64,000 bases of DNA, from positions 12,609-76,608 of the forward strand of contig JAPDPR010000008.1 in the NCBI GenBank assembly GCA_034506335.1, in the 5' to 3' direction. Both the position numbers and the translations under genes were made by a program. The notes under the pieces were generated by a model. It saw only the letters and a program-made list of their open reading frames with translations. It was not told the origin of the DNA and ran no database searches. This DNA comes from a candidate division KSB1 bacterium. Lineage in GTDB: Bacteria; Zhuqueibacterota; Zhuqueibacteria; JANLFK01; Oleimicrobiaceae. This document shows positions 54,393 to 62,296 of this stretch, piece by piece (positions within the stretch are counted from its first letter, which is position 1; each line of letters begins with the position of its first letter).

Positions 54393-54402
54393 GAAACGTT
54401 TC
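54393..54402. promoter_or_regulatory. LacI-family operator (perfect palindrome)
   Basis: GAAACGTTTC, embedded in TGAAACGTTTCGA, matches the general LacI/GalR operator consensus with the central CpG. It starts 6 bp downstream of the -10 box, covering the expected transcription start, the classical position for repression. Confidence 0.75.
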
Positions 54403-54408
54403 GACGCT

Positions 54409-54437
54409 AATATAGCCACGCCGAGCCAATTTGTCAA
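54409..54437 (-). promoter_or_regulatory. Sigma70-type promoter of the LacI-family gene
   Basis: On the - strand: TTGACA (54432-54437), exactly 17 bp, TATATT (54409-54414). A consensus-grade promoter; predicted start near 54402 lies in the operator. Confidence 0.8.
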
Positions 54438-54439
54438 GT

Positions 54440-55114
54440 GTTTTTTTCGCGAGCACCTCTTTTTGTCGTGTGCCGCACATTGGTCCAGGCGCCGCGCGTG
54501 ATCGTCCCGTGCGCTGCGGCTACAAAGGCTACTCCCATGGAATGATTGGGGCAGAACGAGATGCCTCACCCTCCCTTTTTCTCTATGCATACTCGCCAAT
54601 GCCTTGGGCACAGCAGCAAGGGAGCAGTCGGTGGTCTAAGGGAGACCTCCGGCAGGCGCCGGGAGACGGGGTCATCCTTCGGCAACTGTGCCTAGGAGAC
54701 AAAGGCGAACTGAGGGTTTCCTACAGCGCAGTGGCAATCGTTGCCCGGGGCAGGGGCCGGCCGAGACGACACGACCTGCTCATCCGCAGGAGAGGTCAAG
54801 AAGGCGTCGTCCGCCTGGCCACCCCGCCATGCAGTGACTGGTATTGCGGGGACCGTCGCAGGTCTTGACAGATGCTGGTTCACGTGGAAAGGTTGAGTTC
54901 CTCGCGCAGGAGGAACATTTGTGCTTTCCTCGCAGGCGGGTGAACTATCGCCCGGCGGGCAGGGTGGTTGAGGGAGTCGGGCTGCGTAGTCTCCTAGTAG
55001 GCCGGAACTCCGGAAGCCGCGGGTCTCGCCTAGCCAGCACGAGGCTTGGGAAACACGTCTCGCAATGGCCAAGGGGTTTGGCTGGGCTACGGAGCAGTCG
55101 GTTCTGTAGCGCGA
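54440..55114. other. Intergenic region, no gene recognised
   Basis: 675 bp between the LacI promoter and the end of the 878-residue lipoprotein gene. Open frames are short and without motifs. A U-rich tract near 54439-54445 and 54462-54468 may belong to the lacI promoter region. I see no RNA gene or convincing terminator. Confidence 0.4.
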
Positions 55115-57751
55115 TCATGGAGCCATGCAAGAGCCTTGGTCTGCCGCCGGTGACCCCAAGGGCGCGGGGCTCCTCGGGGAGAACTGAATGTTGAGCTGCT
55201 CCACGCACTGGCGGTGGACCACATGCACCGCAATCAGATACATCCCATCTTGCTCTTCTGTCTCCCAGGCAATGCTCCGACCATCGCTGGTGGAGACGCT
55301 CGCGGGCATCCATGGGGACAGGATGCGCAGTGTGGCCATGTGTCCAGGGAAGGCTGCGAGCACTGCAGATAAGCATCGCGCCCTTTCGTCAATGCTCGCC
55401 GAACGCAGAGTAGACGTTGCCCCGGCGATGTAAGGGACCTGCGCCGTCCCTAGTTCAATGTCGATCCGCTTTTCCGGGCCGTGGTCGAGCGGGACCACAG
55501 CCGAAGGGTATGGGCGTCCGTCAAGAAGTAGCCGCCTCACGAACGGCCCTTCTCCCCGTATCGTCACCCTTACCTTCTTGCCCCGCACCATCCAGTCTGC
55601 CATAAACTCCCTTTGCCCCTGCGGAAGGAAAGGAGCAAGGTACAAGTTCCACTCGTCTTCCTTAAGACCGTAGACCGCGAAGATCGAATACAGGTACCAG
55701 CCTGCTGCCCATAGAAACTGTGGCTTATCAACCCGGCCGTAGCGCAGGGAATCACGAGCATTGGCGCAGCGGTATTCGTACATCGCCGGCTGACCGTGGG
55801 GGCTGTGCGCGATGCCATGCAGGCTCATGGTCCTGGATATGAAGTCATAGGCTTCTTGACGCGCACCAATGTGATCTAGCGCCAGCGCATACCAGGCGTT
55901 GCCGTGTGCCCAGATGCCGCCGTTCAGATAGCGGTAGGGTGGCCCTGCCTCGTCGCCGTGGAAGCGGAATTTCGCGATGAGCTGGTCAAAGTCCGCTGGG
56001 GAGGCATTGCGCACCCCCAGGGTTGAATCTACAAGCTTGCGCCGCGCTGTCTCCACGAGCGCTCTTGCTTTTTCTTCCACTAGAAGCCCCAGCGCAACGG
56101 GCAGCAAAGAGCCGATATAGTAGTGCGGATCGAGCTCTCCGTCCGCAAGGTAGTTCATGAGGAATCCGCGAGTGGGGTCCCAAAGCCGATCACTTAGGGC
56201 CCGCTGCATTCGGGTGGCCAGCTCCTCAAAGTAGGCGAGCGAATCCATCCTCCCAGAGGTGAGCAGCAGCTGCACGTACTCGCGCAAAGCGGCGATGGTC
56301 AGGGCCGTCATGTAAGTGCGCGGGCCATAGCTATTGCCAATATCCCACCAATCAGGACGGTACGCCCATATCAAGTCGTCCTCGTGTAGATGGGTGAGCA
56401 CGAGCCGCACGCTTCGGTCCACCATGGGCAAGAGTTCGGCAACCATGGCGTTGTCGCCTGAATGGCGCAGGAAGCGCCCGAGCACCATTACCAACCACAA
56501 GTGATTCCAATTGTCCGCCCCCGCATATTCTGTGACGTAGCCGTCATCCTTCCAGTAGTAGGCATGGGGGAGCGTGTGCAGGCTGTCCGCCAGGGAGAAT
56601 AGAAAGCGCAAGTCCCGGCGCACACGGTCCACATCGAACATGCAGGCCGCCAAGTCGGTGAGGAGCGCGTCGTGTGTGAAGAAGAAATTGTACTGAGCCG
56701 GGCACGGCATAGGTAGAATCTTTCCGGCCAGGAAGTGCGCATTCACCGCCATTATGGCCTTTGCCCAGGTCGCGCTCTGCGCTGCGGCAGAGTCCTGGAT
56801 ACGGAGGCACGACCCCTTCAAGGCTGTATGGAGCACCAAGCGACGAAACGCTCTGACCTCTTCACAATATGTCTTGCGCAACCTGCGGGTCAATTTCGCG
56901 CTTTCTGCACAGCCGCACTGGCCAATTATCTGCTTGACGGTCACAGTCTCGCCCGGGCGCAGTCTTTTTTCATACTCGAAGGCGATCACTGGTGCCCCGG
57001 GGCGATGGTTGGAAAGCACGGTCGTCGACAGGGGTTCGCCCAAGGTAAGCCACGACTCAGCTCGGCCGCCAGAGCGAGCAGCAAGCGCTTGCGCATCTGT
57101 CGCGCACGCCGTGGGGGGATGGCCCACGTTGACCACAAAGAGTTCTGCAGGCCCAGTGTCCGGGTCGGTGTAGTGCACCACCACGGTGCCCTTTTCGGGT
57201 TGCCACTCGCTCCACGCCTCGTCCTTGGCAGCGTAGCTGTGGCTTGTCCGTAGCGTCCCGTCAAGGTGGGAACGGAGCCGAAACTTTTGCGCTGAGTGGC
57301 GATTGTTCCGGAGGGTCACGGTGACCAGCATGGCAGGGGCGCTCAGACAGAACTCATAGCTGATGGTTGCGCGGTAGGCTAGGCTATCGTAGAGGTAGGT
57401 GGCCGAGAAAGGAGCTAGAGAGCATGTCCTCGCAGGGGCCTCAAGGAGATGCGGAGGCTGATCGTCGATCCCCACAGCCAGGGCGAACACATGCGAGGAA
57501 TCCCGGCTCCAGTAGTCCTGGCTATTGTCCAGGCTGTTGGCTACAGGATAGAAAAAGCTTACTCTGCTGAGCAAAGGCGCGCAGTGGTGAGCCTCGATTC
57601 CCACAAATGGCCCTCCCACTTCTACCTGAAGGTAAGGCACGGAAGACGTGACGGTAAGCTCGTTCGCCCTTTCTCTGTCCCCACCTCCGCAACAGACAGT
57701 GAAAAGGCCGAGAGCCAGACAACCGGAAATCAAGCATCGCGCGTTTTCCAT
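55115..57751 (-). CDS. Large six-hairpin glycosidase-like lipoprotein
   Basis: 878 residues. Lipobox in LALGLFTVCCGGG. An N-terminal beta-supersandwich (~40-290) of the GH94/GH15/GH65 type leads into an (alpha/alpha)6 barrel (~320-720): CPAQYNFFFTHDALLTDLAACMFDVDRVRRDLRFLF, YVTEYAGADNWNHLWLVMVLGRFLRHSGD, NGGIWAHGNAWYALALDHIGARQEAYDFI, and YRCANARDSLRYGRVDKPQFLWAAGWYLYSIF. The last resembles GH94 phosphorylase ends ('AGW'). A C-terminal sandwich follows. The catalytic acid cannot be assigned securely; a debranching-like or phosphorylase-like glycosidase on the cell surface or in the periplasm is likely. No sorting domain. It is on the far side of the LacI gene but same strand. Confidence 0.78.
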   Translation of the reverse strand: MENARCLISGCLALGLFTVCCGGGDRERANELTVTSSVPYLQVEVGGPFVGIEAHHCAPLLSRVSFFYPVANSLDNSQDYWSRDSSHVFALAVGIDDQPPHLLEAPARTCSLAPFSATYLYDSLAYRATISYEFCLSAPAMLVTVTLRNNRHSAQKFRLRSHLDGTLRTSHSYAAKDEAWSEWQPEKGTVVVHYTDPDTGPAELFVVNVGHPPTACATDAQALAARSGGRAESWLTLGEPLSTTVLSNHRPGAPVIAFEYEKRLRPGETVTVKQIIGQCGCAESAKLTRRLRKTYCEEVRAFRRLVLHTALKGSCLRIQDSAAAQSATWAKAIMAVNAHFLAGKILPMPCPAQYNFFFTHDALLTDLAACMFDVDRVRRDLRFLFSLADSLHTLPHAYYWKDDGYVTEYAGADNWNHLWLVMVLGRFLRHSGDNAMVAELLPMVDRSVRLVLTHLHEDDLIWAYRPDWWDIGNSYGPRTYMTALTIAALREYVQLLLTSGRMDSLAYFEELATRMQRALSDRLWDPTRGFLMNYLADGELDPHYYIGSLLPVALGLLVEEKARALVETARRKLVDSTLGVRNASPADFDQLIAKFRFHGDEAGPPYRYLNGGIWAHGNAWYALALDHIGARQEAYDFISRTMSLHGIAHSPHGQPAMYEYRCANARDSLRYGRVDKPQFLWAAGWYLYSIFAVYGLKEDEWNLYLAPFLPQGQREFMADWMVRGKKVRVTIRGEGPFVRRLLLDGRPYPSAVVPLDHGPEKRIDIELGTAQVPYIAGATSTLRSASIDERARCLSAVLAAFPGHMATLRILSPWMPASVSTSDGRSIAWETEEQDGMYLIAVHVVHRQCVEQLNIQFSPRSPAPLGSPAADQGSCMAP

Positions 57752-58437
57752 GCTCCTTTCCTCCTAGTAAGGAGTGCCGGGCAATGAGCCAAGAGTGGTT
57801 GCAGAGCGGCGAGAGGAAAAGGGTAGTCACTTGGCCACGAGTTCTCCTTTGAGCCGCGGACGGGTAACAAACAATCGTCCCTCGATGCCCACAGAGGATT
57901 CGTCCGGACTCGTTCCAGGTCTCGAAGTGGCTGCCATTGCCGGTTTGGCCGGGGTAAGGCGCCCTCCTCCCGGACAGATAGTTTCTCCTCTCCATGCTCG
58001 TGTAGTCTCCAGAGAGAGCTGACTGCGACCGAGCCAGCTCTCTGGTGCCTGGCTCCGTGCATCACGTAAAGCTAACATCTTTCGCGGGAAAATCAAGAGG
58101 GAAATTGCGAAACCGGCTGCGCGCGGCCAATGACATGTAGACCCACGACTGGTGGCAAAACAGACCCAGGTGAAAAAGACCGTCCTTCAGAACCTCTATG
58201 GACCTTAGCAGTCCGTGACTGCCCAATCGCCTGGGGATTGGGAAGGTAACCTCGATCTCGGTTCCTTTTCGCGCTTTGGTTGCCTTCCGCTCTCTTGAGA
58301 TTGATTGTCCATCGCGCGCCGCGCATGCGTGCCGGTTCCGACCGAACACAATCCTCGATGGAGAGCAGCATTGAGACGGAAGGGCACTGGCCTCAGTGAA
58401 AAAGGTGGCAAAAAATGGCACTGAATGAAAATTTTGC
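57752..58437. other. Intergenic region, no gene recognised
   Basis: 686 bp between the divergent lipoprotein gene (-) and the promoter at 58438 (+). The left edge must contain the lipoprotein promoter, but no good box pair is visible. Several open frames on the - strand have no recognisable content. Confidence 0.4.
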
Positions 58438-58466
58438 TTGATATTCTTGTTCAGATTTTGTACATT
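58438..58466 (+). promoter_or_regulatory. Probable promoter with a long leader toward the exopolysaccharide genes
   Basis: TTGATA (58438-58443), 17-bp spacer, TACATT (58461-58466), in an A/T-rich island within GC-rich DNA. It points toward the transposase-like gene starting 560 bp downstream; no other promoter of this quality lies between. Confidence 0.55.
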
Positions 58467-59027
58467 TACACCGTCCGGACAGAGGTATTCGAGTCGATGG
58501 AACTCTCCCGGATGGCATGGATGACGACCTACCAACAAGGATGTTGGTGTGCAGTTCGGCTGCACAATGACAATCTCGAAAAAGGAAAGAGACTGTTAGC
58601 CACTGCTGGAGCGGGTGGATAGTAGTCTCTGGGCTTTGGGTTGTTGTTCAGCACGGGCCACTAACATCTCCTTCCTTTTGAGTCTTCCGACTCACTAGTT
58701 TCTCACTGAGTGCTTGAAAAGCGGGGTGGTTTCGCGCCACGAGGTAACGCCGCACAGAGGCCAGGCCAGGGCGGAGCGAGGCCGCAGGCCATGTGGTCGT
58801 TGTACCTCTTTTCCGGGATAATGGTGGGGCAGGTGATCGCCTTTCCCTGCGCCGGAAATGGGTAGTTTGCGCCCGACGACCGTTCATGCACCGGCTTGGA
58901 CTATTGATGTAGCGTGAAAGCCTCGTATGGACAGACAGGCGGAGAGGTTGGAGTGCTGTCTTCCGCCACTCGTCAGGGAGGCCATCGGTCCCCGCATACT
59001 TACCGTCAGGAGTGATCGCAAGGACCA
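58467..59027 (+). other. ~560-bp leader or intergenic region before the transposase-like gene
   Basis: No protein gene is recognisable. A small hairpin GAGTC/GACTC (58680-58684 with 58689-58693) is followed by a short T-containing stretch. The region could be an untranslated leader or hold an independent RNA. I find no inverted repeat ending near 58990-59027 that would mark an insertion-sequence border. Confidence 0.4.
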
Positions 59028-59885
59028 TTGGATGGGATCGATCAGATGGATTCGTTCCGCCGGCGACTGCTGGAACTAAGTAGGATACTGACAGACGAGG
59101 ATGCCTCGTATGCCTACGTGCTGCAGCGCATGCAGCGGGCAGGGTGGTTGCGGTGCGGAGACTGCGGTTTCGAGAGCTTCTATCTGCTGAGCAGAAATCG
59201 TCTCAAGTGTCGCCGATGCCGGCGCGAATTCCGGCCCTTACGCACTACAACCTTTGCGGCGCTCAATCTCTCCCCGGCGCAATGGTTATCGATGGTGAAC
59301 TATTTCGTCCTTGAGGTTCCAACGCACACGGCGGCCACACGGTGCGGGATCAACTACAAGACCGCGTTGCGCGCCTACGCATTCATCCGTCAGGCGATCC
59401 TTTCGGAGGCGGGAATTGAGCTTTCATCAGATGGTAGGTGCCGCGAAGTTCTGGCTGTGGGCATCATCGACACCGTCGAGCAGGGAACGGTGAAGATGCT
59501 CGAGCCAGACCAAACACGGGAGCTGTTGGATTCTGGTGTGGCGCGTGTGCGAAAGGGCATGCTAGTCTACACCGACCGGTGGGGCGCCTTTGACACGGTC
59601 GTAGTGCTGGCCGAACGCCGCGCCTGGCGACACCGAAAGCGGGTTTTTCAGAATTCAGTCTACGTGGACTACATAGGCGGCTTCTGGCAGTACGCTAAGC
59701 AGTACATTATCGGAAACCGTGCTCTGAACAGGGGAAACTTGCTGATGCTGTGCAAGGAACTGGAGTGGCGGTACAACCATCGCACCGAGGACCAGTTCGA
59801 GATGATTGTCGACCGCATGTTGTGCACGCGGAAGGGAATGAACAGAAGCCGACCCGTGCGACTGGAGATGACAGCAAGCAGTTAA
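59028..59885 (+). CDS. IS1595/ISXO2-type transposase-like protein with eroded catalytic motif
   Basis: 285 residues from a TTG at 59028 (AAGGA upstream); ATG 59046 is an alternative. A zinc ribbon (C43, C46, C61, C64) and a helix-turn-helix-like segment (LSPAQWLSMVNYFVLEVPTHTAATRCGINYKTALRAY) precede the IS1595-type nuclease fold: VLAVGIIDTVEQGTVKML, VYTDRWGAFD (second Asp, D183 kept) and GGFWQYAKQYI...LEWRYNHRTEDQFEMIVDRML. Known: active members show a DE-type first Asp motif and an E/N/H before S-F-W. Here the first motif is not evident and Gly-Gly precedes FW. No terminal repeats are seen. Inference: a remnant or a domesticated DNA-binding protein linked to the exopolysaccharide locus. Confidence 0.75.
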   Translation: MDGIDQMDSFRRRLLELSRILTDEDASYAYVLQRMQRAGWLRCGDCGFESFYLLSRNRLKCRRCRREFRPLRTTTFAALNLSPAQWLSMVNYFVLEVPTHTAATRCGINYKTALRAYAFIRQAILSEAGIELSSDGRCREVLAVGIIDTVEQGTVKMLEPDQTRELLDSGVARVRKGMLVYTDRWGAFDTVVVLAERRAWRHRKRVFQNSVYVDYIGGFWQYAKQYIIGNRALNRGNLLMLCKELEWRYNHRTEDQFEMIVDRMLCTRKGMNRSRPVRLEMTASS

Positions 59886-59969
59886 TGGAGAACCGATAAG
59901 CAATGGCGGAGGTGTGGATGGCGATGGGTGGCAAGTTGGCTAACCCAATCCATGGAGTTTTGTATAGTG

Positions 59970-61427
59970 ATGAACCGAGAGAGAGGGAGCTCACCGATTG
60001 GTGCCAAGGAGTATGCTCAGCCCGTCGGAAGCAGTCCACTGATCCGCTTTCTGCGCGTCCTGTTTCGGCGCAAGATGCTTATCGCCCTCAGTGGCGGAGC
60101 CATCTTAACTGCGGTGCTGGCGGTCACGTTCCTCACACCTGCGACATTTCGAGCCACCGCCAAACTCCTGCTGGAACGTGAAGTGGACTCGGAGAAGACG
60201 ATTCTTTTGGGAGTGAGTGTGCAACCCGACTACAGCCGCTATGATTGGGTGAACGCCGAGATCGAGATTCTCACCAGTGGGCAGGTGGCTGCTCGAGCGC
60301 TCGAGAAGGTGGGACCAGTACCTGGCAGCAGCCACTTTATCCGGACCGGCTCGTCGGGGACGAAGACCAAAGACCAGGAGGTCATGGCTTTCCTCAAAAG
60401 ACTGCAGGTGGCAAGCGCTCCGAAGACCAACGTGGTTCAAGTGAGCTTCGAGGCAGAGAACGCCACGTATGCCGCTGCTGCTGCCAACGCTGTTGTGGAA
60501 GCTTATACCATTTATCGCGCGCAGCTCCATGACCAGAGCGAGTCCTACAAGTTCTTTCAGGAGCAGCTTCGCCTTGCTGATGCAAAACTGCGCGAACTGC
60601 AGGAGAAGCAGGCCAACTATAAACAAGCTGCGGCGATGATTTCCCCAGAAGCGCAGCGCACCGTGCTGCTCAATCGCCTTTCTGATTATGAATCCCGGCT
60701 CACCGAGGTGCGGACAGCGCGGATAGGGAAAGAAGCGCGCCTGGAGGTACTGAAGAAGGAGTTGGCCCAGGGCCGCGTGGGGGTTCCCTCCACTGAAGCC
60801 AGTGATAGCCCTAGCCGGGAAAAGCACATCGCCAAGTTACGCGGCGAGCTTCTGGACCTGCAGATGCGTCGTGAGCAGCTTCTCACTCGCTTTACGCCCC
60901 AGTATGAAGGTGTCCGCCACATTGAGAAGCAGATTGCTGCCACGCAGCGGCAGATCGCCGAGGAAGTGGAGCAAATTATTCAGATGGAGACGGTGGCGAT
61001 TGCAGCCCTCCGGACTGAGGAGGAGGCACTCCAGTCCTCGATCGCGCGCATCAAGGAAGACATCCAAACTCTGGCCAGGCAAGAGTACGAATACTCGCAG
61101 CTGAGTCGGGGCATTGACGACAATCAACAGATCTACTCCATGCTGCTGCGGCAACGGGAGGAGGCGCGCATCTCGCTGGCCAAGATGCAAACAGGTGTGA
61201 GCGCGCGCGTCATCAATCCGGCTGAGCCACCCCTCTATCCGGTGCGCCCGCGCAAACGCCTGAATCTGGCTTTGGGTCTGCTTTTGGCCATGTGTGCCTC
61301 GGTGACGATGGCCTTTGTGCGCGAGTACTTTGACCACACGTTGCACGAGCCGGCGGAGCTGGAGTGGAAAACAGGCCTACCAGTCTTGGGCAGCGTGAGA
61401 GAAGTGCCCCGAACTCGCAGGGCCTGA
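59970..61427 (+). CDS. Wzz/GumC-type polysaccharide chain-length protein
   Basis: 485 residues from ATG 59970 (GGAG upstream); the frame begins at 59928. A first transmembrane helix (LIALSGGAILTAVLAVTFL), the Wzz domain (FRATAKLLLEREVDSEKTILLGV ... AEIEILTSGQVAARALEKVG), a long coiled coil (~170-400), the GumC-type proline-rich loop (VINPAEPPLYPVRPRKRLNLALGLLLAMCASVTMAFVREYFDHTLHEPAELE) and a short cytosolic tail. The tail carries no kinase domain, and the partner ATPase is the next gene. It sits in the inner membrane and sets polymer length. Confidence 0.92.
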   Translation: MNRERGSSPIGAKEYAQPVGSSPLIRFLRVLFRRKMLIALSGGAILTAVLAVTFLTPATFRATAKLLLEREVDSEKTILLGVSVQPDYSRYDWVNAEIEILTSGQVAARALEKVGPVPGSSHFIRTGSSGTKTKDQEVMAFLKRLQVASAPKTNVVQVSFEAENATYAAAAANAVVEAYTIYRAQLHDQSESYKFFQEQLRLADAKLRELQEKQANYKQAAAMISPEAQRTVLLNRLSDYESRLTEVRTARIGKEARLEVLKKELAQGRVGVPSTEASDSPSREKHIAKLRGELLDLQMRREQLLTRFTPQYEGVRHIEKQIAATQRQIAEEVEQIIQMETVAIAALRTEEEALQSSIARIKEDIQTLARQEYEYSQLSRGIDDNQQIYSMLLRQREEARISLAKMQTGVSARVINPAEPPLYPVRPRKRLNLALGLLLAMCASVTMAFVREYFDHTLHEPAELEWKTGLPVLGSVREVPRTRRA

Positions 61428-61438
61428 GAGAGAAGATT

Positions 61439-62263
61439 ATGGAACGTACTGCGAAGAACACCGCGACACGTCCCTTCACAGCCGCAGGAGCAAAGGCTGG
61501 CGAGCTTGACGCGCGAGTGAGCAGGTCCCTGAGCGCCAGGGGCCGCCTAGCGCAGCGCTCTTCCGCGTCCCGGGGGAATGAAGGCTTGGCCACCGTTCTT
61601 TCCGACCTGCGGCGGGTCGCTCATACTTTGGAACTGACGGCTGTGGGCCAAAAGGCGCGGATCATCGGGTTCACCAGCGCTGTGCCCGGTGAAGGCGTTT
61701 CCACATGCATCGCCGCCATCTCCTACCTCTTGGCGTCCGAGGGGTCGACCCCCCTGGGGCGGGGACAGACCGGATCCCTCCCCATGCAGGGGCAGCCCCT
61801 TGGAGCCGACAATGTGGTGCTCGTGGATGCGAATATTGGAGACCCTTCCCTCAATCAAGCGTTCGGGATGCCGATGCAGCCCGGGCTGACAGAGGCCATC
61901 AGCAGTCCAGAACCCCTTTCCTTTGCGCGGCGCGCGGAGAACGCGAGCTTGTTCGTGATTCCCGCAGGCCACCGAGGAAGATCGGCCCTGGACCCGGACC
62001 GCCTCCGCGTAACGTTGCAGGAGATTGCCAATCACGCCCGTCTGGTGCTGGTGGACCTTCCCTCGGTCCTTCATTCTCCTGAGGGGGTGAAGCTGGCAGG
62101 AGTGTGCGACGCGCTGGTGATGGTGGTACGCGCCAACAGCACCAGATGGGAGGCCGTGGCAGAGGCGCGTCGGCTGCTGGAACGCGCAGGGGTCCCTCTG
62201 TTGGGTGCCATCCTTAACAGACGGCGTTTCGAACTACCCAGATGGCTCTACGAACGTCTTTGA
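61439..62263 (+). CDS. CpsD/ParA-like ATPase lacking the Walker A lysine
   Basis: 274 residues from ATG 61439 (GAGAGAAG upstream); the frame overlaps the preceding gene from 61364. After a disordered basic N-terminus, the BY-kinase-type P-loop region reads GFTSAVPGEGVSTCIAA (~78-93): the G-E-G-K-[ST]-T consensus has Val in place of Lys. Walker A' VVLVDANIGDPSL (Asp ~130) and Walker B LVLVDLPSV (Asp ~206) are kept. The usual C-terminal tyrosine cluster is absent. Known: CpsD/Wzc-type kinases control Wzz complexes by phosphorylation cycles. Inference: a non-catalytic or weak nucleotide-binding partner of the upstream GumC-type protein. Confidence 0.85.
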   Translation: MERTAKNTATRPFTAAGAKAGELDARVSRSLSARGRLAQRSSASRGNEGLATVLSDLRRVAHTLELTAVGQKARIIGFTSAVPGEGVSTCIAAISYLLASEGSTPLGRGQTGSLPMQGQPLGADNVVLVDANIGDPSLNQAFGMPMQPGLTEAISSPEPLSFARRAENASLFVIPAGHRGRSALDPDRLRVTLQEIANHARLVLVDLPSVLHSPEGVKLAGVCDALVMVVRANSTRWEAVAEARRLLERAGVPLLGAILNRRRFELPRWLYERL

Positions 62264-62296
62264 GCCGCACATGGGTCATTGAGGAGGTGACACAGA

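Noticed and set aside
59028-59885. Complete insertion sequence with terminal inverted repeats
   Set aside because: I found no matching inverted repeats or target duplication around the transposase-like gene, so an intact mobile element is not claimed.
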